Made by a program: the position numbers and the translations under genes. Under the pieces are notes generated by a model, which saw only the letters and a program-made list of their open reading frames with translations, ran no database searches and was not told where the DNA came from. DNA of 33,373 bases from Acetobacter sp. Its GTDB lineage: Bacteria; Pseudomonadota; Alphaproteobacteria; RF32; CAG-239. Where the stretch lies: NCBI GenBank assembly GCA_023665325.1, contig JAMPED010000008.1, forward strand, positions 38,295-71,667, in the 5' to 3' direction. Below, piece by piece: positions 17,138-26,700 of the stretch (within the stretch, counting starts at the first letter, position 1; every line of letters starts with the position of its first letter).

Positions 17138-17773
17138 ATGAAATATTATTTTAACCAAGCAGGACGTTCAATGATTGAAATGCTAGGAGTATTAGCCATT
17201 GTTGGTATTCTTTCTGTAGGAGGAATCGCCAGTTATTCTAAAGCAATGTCCCAATATAGAGCAAACAAGCTTACAGAAGAATATGCGATATTTATTCAAA
17301 GTATGTTATCATTTGAAAATATTATTAAACGTGATTTCAAAAATACAACAAATGTTGTTAATCTGGCAAGTATATTTGCCGGTTTAGGTATAATTCCGAG
17401 CAATTGGAAAACAGAAAATATCTACATTTATGATAACTCTGGTCGACAAATAAGACCATTTATACGCCCTGATGCCTCTCAAGCCTTAGTTATAGATTAT
17501 TTTTTTAGGAACTCATCATCAAAACTATCCACCAAGGAGGATAAACTATTATGCCAAACTTTATGGCTGAATATTGTACAATCTTTTAAAGATACAATAT
17601 ATCGAACTTTTGTTTACAAAGATGGTGGTGCTTCGTATGATGTTTATTGGGGGAACAATTATTGCACTACAGGAAAACTTTGTCTTGCTGATATCACTCT
17701 TCCTGAAATCGTATCATCTTGTTCTTCGTGTATTGAGGATTCCTATTGTGTTCTTGCTATCGAATTTAAATAA
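17138..17773 (+). CDS. Type IV prepilin-like protein
   Basis: 211 residues. The N-terminus carries a prepilin signal: a short polar leader ending in Gly, then RSMIEMLGVLAIVGILSVGGI. Cleavage after Gly11 would leave Glu at +5, as in type IV pilins and pseudopilins, with a hydrophobic helix as the assembly stalk. The C-terminal third is rich in cysteine (about nine Cys after residue 140, including SSCSSC), suggesting disulfides in an exported fibre subunit. AAGGAG precedes the ATG by 7 nt. It is a lone gene without peptidase or assembly ATPase nearby, so its machinery must be elsewhere. Major or minor pilin cannot be decided. Confidence 0.82.
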   Translation: MKYYFNQAGRSMIEMLGVLAIVGILSVGGIASYSKAMSQYRANKLTEEYAIFIQSMLSFENIIKRDFKNTTNVVNLASIFAGLGIIPSNWKTENIYIYDNSGRQIRPFIRPDASQALVIDYFFRNSSSKLSTKEDKLLCQTLWLNIVQSFKDTIYRTFVYKDGGASYDVYWGNNYCTTGKLCLADITLPEIVSSCSSCIEDSYCVLAIEFK

Positions 17774-17799
17774 AAAAGAGTCTCAAGAGACTCTTTTTT
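17772..17799. terminator. Bidirectional terminator
   Basis: GAGTCTC (17778-17784), AA loop, GAGACTC (17787-17793), with A6 on the left and T6 on the right. It serves both the plus-strand prepilin gene and the minus-strand gpsA gene, which converge here. Confidence 0.9.
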
Positions 17800-17811
17800 A
17801 TTTTTTTTCAT

Positions 17812-18786
17812 TTAGAATTGTTCAAATTCGTGTTTCAAATCTCGATCAAACATTGAGCGAATCGTTTGTTTAACATCTGCTCCCTCATATACAGCTTTGT
17901 ATAAAGCCTGACAAATCGGCATATTGATGTTTTCCCTATCTGCAATATTTTTTACAGCTTTCAAAGTATAATACCCTTCTGCCAATTTACCAAAGTCTTC
18001 ACCTTTAGCAAATAATTCACCAAACATACGGTTATGACTATGTTTTGAGAAAAGCGTTGCTTCATAGTCTCCCAGATGAGATAAACCGTATGCAGTCATT
18101 GGATTTCCCCCGAAATGTTTAATAAAACGTCCAACTTCTACAGGCGCTCTTGCCATCAACGCTCCTTTTAATCCATACCACTCCAAACCATCAAGAATAC
18201 CAGCAGCAATACCTATCACATTTTTTAACGCTGCACCAACTTGATTACCTATAAAATCTGCTCCATAATAGAATCGGATTAAATCACTTTGCAATGTATG
18301 AACTACACGTTCTTTCACATCTTCTTCGTCACTATCAATCACAGCACAAGACGGTACTCCTTTCATATAGTCCTGAACGTGCCCTGGTCCGCCTAATGTT
18401 GCGATATGTATAGGTTGTTGAATTTCCTCACGCATAACTGTACTGAGAATCGTCGCGTTGGGCTCCTCCAAACCTTTCATTGCTAATAAAAAAGTTTTAC
18501 CCGCAACATTATATGCATTTAATTCTTTAGCCAGTGAGCGTAAGTGTTGACTACCAATTGAAATGATTATCAATTCATTATCTAGTACTTCGGCAATTTT
18601 TTCGTATAAAAACATATTATCACTTAGTGTCAGATAAGGATTTTTACGCGTCTCTTTTAATTCAATAAAATCTGGAGAATCGGGACGACTATATATTTTA
18701 ACTTTATCCATTTTACAGTGGTTTGCCGCGTACCAAGCCAAAAAAGTCCCCCAACGTCCACTGCCTATCACAGAAATCTCAGCCAT
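17812..18786 (-). CDS. gpsA: Glycerol-3-phosphate dehydrogenase [NAD(P)+]
   Basis: 324 residues from the ATG at 18786, which has AAGGAAAG seven nt upstream; an open extension of 24 codons further upstream is unlikely to be translated. The enzyme reduces dihydroxyacetone phosphate to sn-glycerol 3-phosphate for phospholipid synthesis in the cytoplasm. The nucleotide motif is IGSGRWGTFLAW near 5-16 and the catalytic-lysine segment is AALKNVIGIAAGILDGLEW. The sequence departs from the family consensus in places: FLAW for the usual ALA, LGGPGHVQDYMKG for the SGPSFAxEV region, and YGLKGALMARAPVE for NTKAAL. I still think GpsA is right, but a relative with altered specificity is possible. Confidence 0.82.
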   Translation of the reverse strand: MAEISVIGSGRWGTFLAWYAANHCKMDKVKIYSRPDSPDFIELKETRKNPYLTLSDNMFLYEKIAEVLDNELIIISIGSQHLRSLAKELNAYNVAGKTFLLAMKGLEEPNATILSTVMREEIQQPIHIATLGGPGHVQDYMKGVPSCAVIDSDEEDVKERVVHTLQSDLIRFYYGADFIGNQVGAALKNVIGIAAGILDGLEWYGLKGALMARAPVEVGRFIKHFGGNPMTAYGLSHLGDYEATLFSKHSHNRMFGELFAKGEDFGKLAEGYYTLKAVKNIADRENINMPICQALYKAVYEGADVKQTIRSMFDRDLKHEFEQF

Positions 18787-18904
18787 ATTGCTTTCCTTTT
18801 CAATAAATATTATTTTATATAGATAATTTATGATGCATTTAATTACTTGGCAAACCAAGTTTAAGAGAAATTAACAGGCAAACCGATAATAATGGGAAAA
18901 GCAA

Positions 18905-19264
18905 TTATTTAAGATTTTTCTTTACCCGCTGACGCCCAATGATAGCGTTAATATAATCAAACTTCGCAAAAGATTTATAGGCATAATCTAAACTTTGCTT
19001 TTCATATCCATAGAATACTTTATTTGCCAACCCCTTAATTGCGTCATCAATTTTTTTGAAAGCTTCATTGTAATCTTTACTAAAATTATTTTTGGCTTTT
19101 TTCTGAACAAGCTCGTGGTAGGCTGCAATTACCTTAGCAGTTTCATCTGCTGAATTTGCATACCCTTTGCGTTCAAACTCGTGCATAATCTGTGCAGTAG
19201 TTTGATAGAAGCATTTGTTCGTCAAAATACTTTTTTGCGTTTCATTTTTGCTATCTATTATCAT
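18905..19264 (-). CDS. Hypothetical protein, 119 aa
   Basis: The frame is open from a TTG at 19285, but GGAGG overlaps that TTG, so the ATG at 19264 (GGAGG 14 nt upstream) is the better start. The product is basic, soluble and mostly helical, with regular Lys/Ala/Tyr spacing (EAFKKIDDAIKGLANKV, YAYKSFAKFDYINAIIG). It has no signal peptide or membrane segment, and I recognise no domain. It lies upstream of gpsA with 118 bp between. Function unknown. Confidence 0.6.
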   Translation of the reverse strand: MIIDSKNETQKSILTNKCFYQTTAQIMHEFERKGYANSADETAKVIAAYHELVQKKAKNNFSKDYNEAFKKIDDAIKGLANKVFYGYEKQSLDYAYKSFAKFDYINAIIGRQRVKKNLK

Positions 19265-19419
19265 TGCAAGAACGTAAACCTCCAAAAATATATTTTATGT
19301 ATAGCACAAAAAAATTATTTTTCAAGAGGTTTTACGTATAACATTTTAAGATATTTTTATAAAAATTAAATTTCCTGATATTTATTATTTTCAAACAATT
19401 CTTTTCACTTAAAAAAATA

Positions 19420-19448
19420 TTGACTTATTATATTATTGATTTTATAAG
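19420..19448 (+). promoter_or_regulatory. Promoter of the rpmH-rnpA-yidD-yidC-engB operon
   Basis: -35 TTGACT (19420-19425), 17-bp spacer, -10 TATAAG (19443-19448), 70 bp before rpmH. Nearly the same hexamers as the rpsT promoter. Confidence 0.75.
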
Positions 19449-19518
19449 TGTGTGGGTAAACCGAGAGGCTATCATAAGATATGCCTTTAAATAATAACTA
19501 ATTAACCGGAGATTCATT

Positions 19519-19653
19519 ATGAAACGTACATATCAACCAAGTAAACTCGTAAGAGCTCGTCGTCACGGTTTCCGTACTCGTATGGCAACAGCTGGTGGTC
19601 GTAAAGTTTTGGCAGCACGCCGTGCAAGAGGACGTAAAAGACTTTCTGCTTAA
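19519..19653 (+). CDS. rpmH: 50S ribosomal protein bL34
   Basis: 44 residues, highly basic, starting [20 protein letters not shown] and ending [11 protein letters not shown], diagnostic for bL34. Short 5' leader of roughly 65 nt from the promoter at 19420-19448. It is the first gene of the conserved rpmH-rnpA-yidD-yidC cluster. Confidence 0.98.
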   Translation: MKRTYQPSKLVRARRHGFRTRMATAGGRKVLAARRARGRKRLSA

Positions 19654-19664
19654 GTTTGTCTGCT

Positions 19665-20048
19665 ATGACGAAAATACTTACTTTCAAAAAAAGAAAAGAT
19701 TTTTTAAGAGTCGCCAAAGGATGTTATATTGCTACACACAATATGGTTCTACAGGCGGCTCCTAGTTTATCTAAAATTGATGATATTATGGTTGGCTATA
19801 CTGCAACCAAGAAAATTGGTAACGCGGTTATTCGTAACAAAAGCAAGCGTCGATTACGCTCTATTGTGGCAACTGTTTTAAAAACATATGCTCTTGCGCG
19901 TATTGATTATGTTTTTATCGCCCGTCTGTCTACAGCTGAATGTGATTTTCAAGAACTAAAAAAAGATACTATTTATGCTATAAAGAAAATCAATAAGAAT
20001 TTTTTACCTATTGCTGAAGAGAATGCAAGCAATGAAAAAAGCATATAA
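19665..20048 (+). CDS. rnpA: Ribonuclease P protein component
   Basis: 127 residues from the ATG at 19665; a TTG three codons earlier is possible. RnpA is the protein cofactor of RNase P, which cleaves pre-tRNA 5' leaders. The family's RNA-binding helix is present as KKIGNAVIRNKSKRRLR near 50-66, and the start TFKKRKDFLRVAKG is typical. It begins 11 bp after the rpmH stop and overlaps yidD by 17 bp. Confidence 0.93.
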   Translation: MTKILTFKKRKDFLRVAKGCYIATHNMVLQAAPSLSKIDDIMVGYTATKKIGNAVIRNKSKRRLRSIVATVLKTYALARIDYVFIARLSTAECDFQELKKDTIYAIKKINKNFLPIAEENASNEKSI

Positions 20049-20298
20049 ATATTTTACAGATTTTCTTTGTCGATTGATTATTTTTATCATTAAATTCTAT
20101 AAAAAAATCATCTCTCCCCTCTTACCTTGTGCGTGCAGATATACACCAACGTGTTCCGAATATATGATTCAAGCAATTTCATTTTATGGGATTTGGAAAG
20201 GAACATATTTAGGTATAAGACGTATTTTACGCTGCCATCCGTGGGGTGAGTGCGGTGAAGATCCCGTTCCCTTACCCAAGCATAAAGATACGGATTAA
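20032..20298 (+). CDS. yidD: Membrane protein insertion efficiency factor YidD
   Basis: 88 residues from the ATG at 20032; ATG 20023 and TTG 20011 in the same frame are alternatives. It has the family signature: an N-terminal amphipathic/hydrophobic segment (LCRLIIFIIKFYKKIISPL), CRYTPTCSEYMIQAI, and RCHPWGECGEDPVP. YidD assists YidC-dependent membrane insertion at the inner membrane. It overlaps the end of rnpA, so the two are translationally linked. Confidence 0.93.
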   Translation: MKKAYKYFTDFLCRLIIFIIKFYKKIISPLLPCACRYTPTCSEYMIQAISFYGIWKGTYLGIRRILRCHPWGECGEDPVPLPKHKDTD

Positions 20299-20384
20299 AC
20301 CGTTATAACACTTTACATTGATACTTTTTTATATTACAAAAACAAAAAATTAGATTTATAAATAATTTAGGAGATATTTCAGGT

Positions 20385-22052
20385 ATGAAAGACGAGCTAA
20401 AATCTTTATCTTTAGCGATTGTATTGTCTTTTGTGGCAATCTATTCGGTAAACTACTTTTTTGGTATTAACAAAAAAAGCATTATTCAGCCACAAATTTC
20501 ACAAATTGAGCAGGCTATTGTTGGTGAAGTTAAAGATATTGAAACTTCAGATATTATTAAAAGTACAGAAGAGATTTTGGCAGATGATGCCAGAATTACC
20601 TTTCATAACGATGCCCTTAATGGTTCTATTAGATTGAAAGGTGCTCGATTTGATAATCTTTCACTATCAAAATATAATGTTTCTCTTGATGAGAGCAGTC
20701 CCAAAGTTGAGCTATTAAAACCCTATCACACTAAAAATCAATATTTCGCAGAGTTAGGATGGCTTTCCCTTGACAAATCAATTTCCTTACCTACGGCTAA
20801 TACGGTATGGGAAAGTGATAGTGGCGAATTAACACCTGACAATCCTGTTACATTGACTTGGCACAATGATGATGGGCTGAAAATTATTCGTAGAATTTCG
20901 ATGGATAAAAGTTATCTCTTTACGATTGAAGATACAATTGAAAATAATTCCGAACAAGAGATTGATGTATTTCCATACGCTCTTATTAGCCGTAATATTC
21001 AAGATTTAAGCAATACACGTTCTGTAGTCCACGAAGGCATTAGTGGCATTATTGATGGGACACTTAAAGAATTTAAATACAATGACCTAAAGAAAAATGA
21101 TAATAAGACGTTTGAAACTAAAGGTGGTTGGCTTGGTTTTTCTGACAGATACTGGTTTTCCGCATTGATTTTAGGTAATAAAGATAAAGCTACAGCAACA
21201 ATCAAAAATAAGGATGATAAAAATTATCAGATAGATTATCTGGGAACTCGAATGGTTATCCCAAGTCAAAAGGCTGAAACATTTTCCTACAGATTTTTTT
21301 CAGGCGCTAAAGAGATTAAACTGTTAGATAAATATAGAAAAGAAAACAACATTCCAAAGTTTGATTTAGCTGTGGATTTTGGTTGGTATTATTTTCTAAC
21401 GAAACCATTTTTCTATATTTTAGATTTATTGTATAGCTTTTTAGGTAATATGGGATGGGCAATTTTATTATTTGCAGCATTGTTAAGATTATGTATGTTC
21501 CCGATTGCTAATAAGTCTTATACTAGTATGGCGAAGATGCGTGCTTTACAACCAAAAATTAACGATATCAGAGCTAAATATGGAGACAATCAGATGCTTA
21601 TACAACAGGCAACGATGGAGCTCTATAAACGTGAAAAAATCAATCCGGCATCTGGTTGTCTTCCGTTACTTATTCAAATTCCTATTTTCTTTTCTTTATA
21701 TAAAGTTTTAAACTTTTCCTTAGAAATTAGACACGCACCATTTATCGGATGGATTAAAGACTTATCGGCTCCAGACCCTATGACCATTTCACAAATTACA
21801 GGAATCGGCGTTCCCGGATTTATTGACATTGGTTTGTGGCCGATTTTTATGGGGTTCACTATGTGGATGCAACAAAAGCTTAACCCTGCACCTGCTAGTA
21901 AAGAACAAGCTCGTATGTTCGCTTTGATGCCTGTTTTCTTTACGTTTATGTTAGGGCATTTTGCTGCAGGATTGGTTATATATTGGACCTTAAGTAATGT
22001 TTTATCTATTATTCAACAAAAAACAATTATGAAAAAGAATGGAGTTAAATGA
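20385..22052 (+). CDS. yidC: Membrane protein insertase YidC
   Basis: 555 residues. YidC inserts and folds inner-membrane proteins with or without Sec. An N-terminal membrane anchor (about 7-27) is followed by a large periplasmic beta domain (about 60-320) as in Gram-negative YidC. The conserved insertase core has the first core helix near 345-372 with the conserved Arg in ALLRLCMFPI, then the coiled hairpin (MAKMRALQPKINDIRAKYGD), CLPLLIQIPIFFSLYKVL and the C-terminal helices. AGGAGA lies 10 nt before the ATG. Its stop overlaps the engB start (ATGA). Confidence 0.97.
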   Translation: MKDELKSLSLAIVLSFVAIYSVNYFFGINKKSIIQPQISQIEQAIVGEVKDIETSDIIKSTEEILADDARITFHNDALNGSIRLKGARFDNLSLSKYNVSLDESSPKVELLKPYHTKNQYFAELGWLSLDKSISLPTANTVWESDSGELTPDNPVTLTWHNDDGLKIIRRISMDKSYLFTIEDTIENNSEQEIDVFPYALISRNIQDLSNTRSVVHEGISGIIDGTLKEFKYNDLKKNDNKTFETKGGWLGFSDRYWFSALILGNKDKATATIKNKDDKNYQIDYLGTRMVIPSQKAETFSYRFFSGAKEIKLLDKYRKENNIPKFDLAVDFGWYYFLTKPFFYILDLLYSFLGNMGWAILLFAALLRLCMFPIANKSYTSMAKMRALQPKINDIRAKYGDNQMLIQQATMELYKREKINPASGCLPLLIQIPIFFSLYKVLNFSLEIRHAPFIGWIKDLSAPDPMTISQITGIGVPGFIDIGLWPIFMGFTMWMQQKLNPAPASKEQARMFALMPVFFTFMLGHFAAGLVIYWTLSNVLSIIQQKTIMKKNGVK

Positions 22053-22693
22053 TGGATAAAACTTTAGATGAAGCGCAGAAATTGCGGCTTAAAAAAGGTA
22101 TTGAGCTTTTTAACCAAAAGTGTGATTTTGTTTTGAGTGTTGCTAATTTGAAACAATTACCTAATGACAATTTAGAAGAAATTGCGTTTGCTGGACGGTC
22201 GAATGTGGGTAAATCTAGTTTAATTAACGCTCTTTTCGGACAGCGTAAATTAGCAAAAACATCTTCCACCCCTGGACGTACGCAACAATTGAACTATTTT
22301 AACCTTGATGGAAAGATGTATGTTGTAGATTTGCCGGGGTATGGTTTTGCCAAAGCCCCTAAAGATATTGTTAAAAATTGGCAAAAACTTATCAATACTT
22401 ATTTAGTAGGTAGAGCGAATTTACGACGTGTATTTCTTTTAATTGATTCTCGTCACGGAATTAAAAAGATTGATGAAGAAATTATGGATATGCTTGATAA
22501 AGCAGCTGTAACTTATCAAATTGTTTTGACAAAAATTGATAAAATTAGCGTTAAAGAATTGGATAAAGTTGTTGCAGAAACTCAATGTATTCTAGAAAAG
22601 CATACTGCTGCCCATATTACTGTTTTAAAAACAAGTTCAGAAAAGAATCTTTATCTTGATGAGCTCAAGGCAGAGGTTGCAGACTTACTCTAA
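22049..22693 (+). CDS. engB: Ribosome-biogenesis GTPase EngB (YihA/YsxC)
   Basis: 214 residues. This GTPase acts in 50S assembly. G1 is AGRSNVGKSSL near 48, the switch region is TSSTPGRTQQLNYF near 70, G3 is DLPGYG near 94, G4 is TKID near 161, and the SSE-type G5 is near 193. Two ATGs (22049, 22052) can serve. It overlaps the yidC stop by 4 nt and the convergent virB11 stop by 4 nt, marking the boundary between the housekeeping operon and the T4SS locus. Confidence 0.95.
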   Translation: MMDKTLDEAQKLRLKKGIELFNQKCDFVLSVANLKQLPNDNLEEIAFAGRSNVGKSSLINALFGQRKLAKTSSTPGRTQQLNYFNLDGKMYVVDLPGYGFAKAPKDIVKNWQKLINTYLVGRANLRRVFLLIDSRHGIKKIDEEIMDMLDKAAVTYQIVLTKIDKISVKELDKVVAETQCILEKHTAAHITVLKTSSEKNLYLDELKAEVADLL

Positions 22694-23670
22694 GTAATCT
22701 CTGTAATTCCGCGGATATTGCCATCTCGAACAATTTGCACAACGTGGAGTTTCTTACGCATTTCTTCAATTGTTTTCTCAACATCAATATGCGGTTGCGT
22801 TCGCATTATACGTTTTACAAATGCTTCATACGCCGCTGTGGAGCTTTCTGCGTGAATAGTTGCCAGACAATTGTCGTGACCTGATCCCATTAACTCCCAA
22901 ATTGCTGCAGCATTACTGGTTGAAATCTCACCACCGATAATAGCATCTGGTGTAAAGCGCACAATTAAGTCAATTACTTTTGAATAATCCATACTATTTG
23001 TTTGTTCAGTACGAGATAAGACTATATGAACGTGGTTTGGCTGTGGTACATTTAACTCCCGTGTATCTTCTACGGTAATAACACGTTTATGGATATCCAA
23101 CAATTTAAGTAAATTATTTAACAATGTTGTTTTACCTGTACCAGTACCTCCACTGACAAGAATATGATCTCCTCGGCGCAAAGCCAGTAGCAAGCGTTCG
23201 TATGCATCTCCTGGATCTTTAATATTTTTTAATGGATTTATTTCCTTTAGCTCTTTACCTTGCTCCAGTCCATAATCTCCGAATCCAAATGCTACGTCAT
23301 CAGAGTGCAAACGGATTGTAATGGCTATTCCCCCAGCTGCTGCATCATCTAGATCATACTCAATATTTTTCCCCGCGACACCTGTAAAACGATGTCCCCC
23401 AGGAATACGGGCATATACTACCGGCGAACCATTGATTGGGTCAAATTCCTGATCATTCAAATTTGCAATGATATGCAATAAATTTGTTAAATATTCACGC
23501 GTTAATTTGGGATCTTTATAATTCACCCACGGGAAAGCTCTTTTTCCGCGTAAGCGAAGCCATATATCTCCAGGGTGGTTGATCGCCACCTCTTCAATAT
23601 TTTCCTGCTCATACCAATAGGCTAGCGGTCTTAATACAGAACTAAGAACTTGATCTTCCAGCTTTCCCAT
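22690..23670 (-). CDS. virB11: T4SS ATPase VirB11
   Basis: 326 residues from the ATG at 23670, with GGGAG six nt upstream. VirB11 is the hexameric traffic ATPase at the cytoplasmic base of type IV secretion systems. The N-terminal domain begins LEDQVLSSVLRPLAYWYEQENIEEVAINHPGDIWL-like, as in the family. Walker A is SGGTGTGKTTL near 174, Walker B is PDAIIGGEI near 245, and the His-box region CLATIHAES is near 270. It is the last gene of the minus-strand cluster and follows virB10 by 82 bp. A CpaF/TadA-type ATPase is less likely, given the adjacent virB10 and the short N-terminus. Confidence 0.92.
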   Translation of the reverse strand: MGKLEDQVLSSVLRPLAYWYEQENIEEVAINHPGDIWLRLRGKRAFPWVNYKDPKLTREYLTNLLHIIANLNDQEFDPINGSPVVYARIPGGHRFTGVAGKNIEYDLDDAAAGGIAITIRLHSDDVAFGFGDYGLEQGKELKEINPLKNIKDPGDAYERLLLALRRGDHILVSGGTGTGKTTLLNNLLKLLDIHKRVITVEDTRELNVPQPNHVHIVLSRTEQTNSMDYSKVIDLIVRFTPDAIIGGEISTSNAAAIWELMGSGHDNCLATIHAESSTAAYEAFVKRIMRTQPHIDVEKTIEEMRKKLHVVQIVRDGNIRGITEIT

Positions 23671-23752
23671 CAATATCTCCCATTTAATATATTTTCGTTC
23701 ATTATAACATAATTCTTAATAACAGTCAATGTCTTCAACTATAGTGCTTAGT

Positions 23753-26700
23753 CTAGAATAACTCTATATCACCTGTCATTTCTTCCTCACTATCAGGATA
23801 ATCACTTACTGTTCCATCAGCAGCTGGTGGTGGTATTGCCCCTGGAACAGTCTGTTTTTGCTGATTTTGCTGGGTATCGTTTCCAATCAATGGTGCATTT
23901 TGCGATTGATTTTGCCCTTGATTATTTTGTACACGTGGTCCCGCTGTATTGGTACTCGTATTGTTATTTGTATTAACTGTCGTTTCATTATCATCAATCA
24001 AAACATCTTTATGTCTTTTATTAACACTGGAAGTTTCCCCTTTTTCAATTTCTTTTGTACTTCTTAGCCATAAATCAGTCATTGGATAGATAATAATTCT
24101 AGTCCCTGCAGGAACAAAAGTCACTGGTTCAATTTGGGATTTGCTTTCAATAATTTCATCCAATATCTCGTTCATTTTTTCCATAAATTGTTGACGTGCA
24201 TCTGATGCAGCTTGTTGTTTTGATGTTTCAACCTCTCCTGTTGCATCTTCATCTGCTGCCATCATATATGTTATTGCTGAAGTAGCTAAAGTTCCGACAA
24301 GTGGCATTGTATATTTCTTAACCATTTGCTCATCAACATATCCCAGAGCACCACCTCCTCGTCCTTGAGCATCGCCTGTCTGACTATTATTATCCAGCAA
24401 GAACGCTATTCCATCTGGACGGATGATACGCTGCCACGATATCTTTAATTTTACGCCACCACTTGTACCATCAAATCGACTAGTAACATCTAGTTCTCCA
24501 CCATCATTCAAACCACCAATAATTCGACTGCCTGCTGGGATAATAACATTTCTCCCCATATCTCCATAAACATTTCTTTCCACAATTGCAGTAATTGGTA
24601 CATTACCTAGTGAGATCAGAGATCGTGCCAAAACTGCTGGAATTGGTTTATCTGCTGTTATCATATTACTCATATCAACACGTAGAGTAGAAATTGAACG
24701 TGTAATACCATCCCAGTTATCTTGCCAACCTGTATAGGATGCGGCATCAAAGTTACTTGAAATCGACTTTCCAGCCATAGACTGACGACGACTATTTTGT
24801 AGCTGAGCAATAATTTCCGCACGACGAGGATTATATCTTTCCCCAGGTCCTATTCCCCCTCCTGGACCGACATTTACAGGTTCGTTACCCGTACCGTGAG
24901 CTGAAACAATAACGCCCTTCATTATGCTTTCCCACCAATTTTTATTGACTGCTCTATTATTTTCCTTATCTTTTGTTTGGAAACCACCAATAATATTTCC
25001 GTTTACATCAACAATCTCTCCATTTGCATTTCGATTGCCAACTACGTTTCCTTCAGCATCAATAACCTCATTATTACTATAGACATCACCAATATATCTT
25101 CCCCCAGGTGTTAGCGCTATGCCCACAATCTTATGTTTAACCTTTATATCATCCGCATTTGGTGTTTCTTCATCTATTTCCGTAGATGTTTGATCATCAA
25201 ATCTATCATTTTCTGGCTCTGCAATATTTTCATTTATTTCTTCTAATGATTTGTCTTCTATTCGAGAATCACCTTTTGTTTCTGTCTGTTTTCCCTGTTT
25301 TACTGCTGCTGTTGTGCTTTTATGATAATACTGTAGAGGGTCCGCAGCAGCAATAACCTTTTCCGAAGAATCGACAATTTCGCCGTCTTCAGTTAACGTC
25401 CCTACTAATATATTTTTATAATTCACAACATTTCCATCTAAATTGAGATATCCTATCACATTTTTTTCATCATCCCGAATGAGATAATCTCTCTTTCCTC
25501 GAGCAATTAATTTTTGCTTTTTATCTAGAACGAATCCGTGATGAATTGTTCCTTTTACATCCCCCATAATACTATATACTGTTCCATTTTTCGCAATATA
25601 ACCGACCGTTTTTTCTTCATTATCATACACATATAAATCATACAAAGCAAACCCTGTACTGCCATCCTGCAAATGTACTAACCCATTATAGTCCACGTGT
25701 CCCAGAATATTACCTGTGTCTGATAAAACTTCTCCATTCGCGTTAACTCGCCCTAAATATGTATTATTATCATCAAAAGCTACTTTATAATCAAATAGAA
25801 CACCAAGATTTTCCCCTTGCAGACTATAAGCCGCAGCATCTATTCCAATATATCCTAATTGTCGTTCTGTATCATCAGCAATAAAACCTGCTGAATTTAT
25901 TTTTCCTATGATTTGGTTATTAAACCCCATAATACTTGTATATTGAATAACTCTTCCGATGATTTCATTTTGAGAATTTCTAATATTGCCATTGATATCT
26001 TGGCAACCTAAATTGCGATTATCATAGTTCAATACGCTTCCAAGAGGGGTTTCGACTCCTAAAATTTCACCTTTATCGCCCCATACCCCTTGAGGATAAA
26101 TTATATACCCCATAACTTCTTCAGTATCACTTATAACTTGGCGATTTGCCAATATTGTTCCTATACGATTACCTTTTGCATTTTTAGCATCACCATTATC
26201 TGAAACAACTCCTAAAAACTTGCACTCAGGTGTGACCACAACACCGTATGATAATGCCACTCCATATAATGCCCCCATATTATCCAGTGCATATCCATCT
26301 GCGCTAATAACCCCAACAATTTCTCCAGACTTTCTTATTTGCCCGTTTAGTCTATTTGCCCCAAGGTAGTCCCCATTTATACTGATACTCAATGGTGCAT
26401 TTCCTGCCTGTCCTTTATATTGTTTCGGATTACCAGTTAGGCTGAATACGCTATCATTCGGAAAAATTTGGGCGTCCAATTGATTTTGATTATTAACAAT
26501 AAGATTAGAAAAATTTGGGTATCCTAGTGGTGTTCCGAAAAAATCTGTTGCATAATCAGCATCTACATTTTTTCCTAATAACTTATTATTTTTATCAATT
26601 AAAATTCCTGAGCTTGTTAATTTAGAAATTTCATTTAATGAATTATTTTCTGTTTTTCCTTGAATAGATGTATATGATAAAATTTTTCCATTATTATCGA

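Noticed and set aside
18787..18858. 24-residue N-terminal extension of GpsA
   Set aside because: The Rossmann strand begins right after the internal ATG at 18786, which has a good ribosome binding site.
1882..25383. GAATCG as a mere result of CcrM (GANTC) methylation sites
   Set aside because: GANTC reads the same on both strands, so methylation cannot by itself explain the strand bias.
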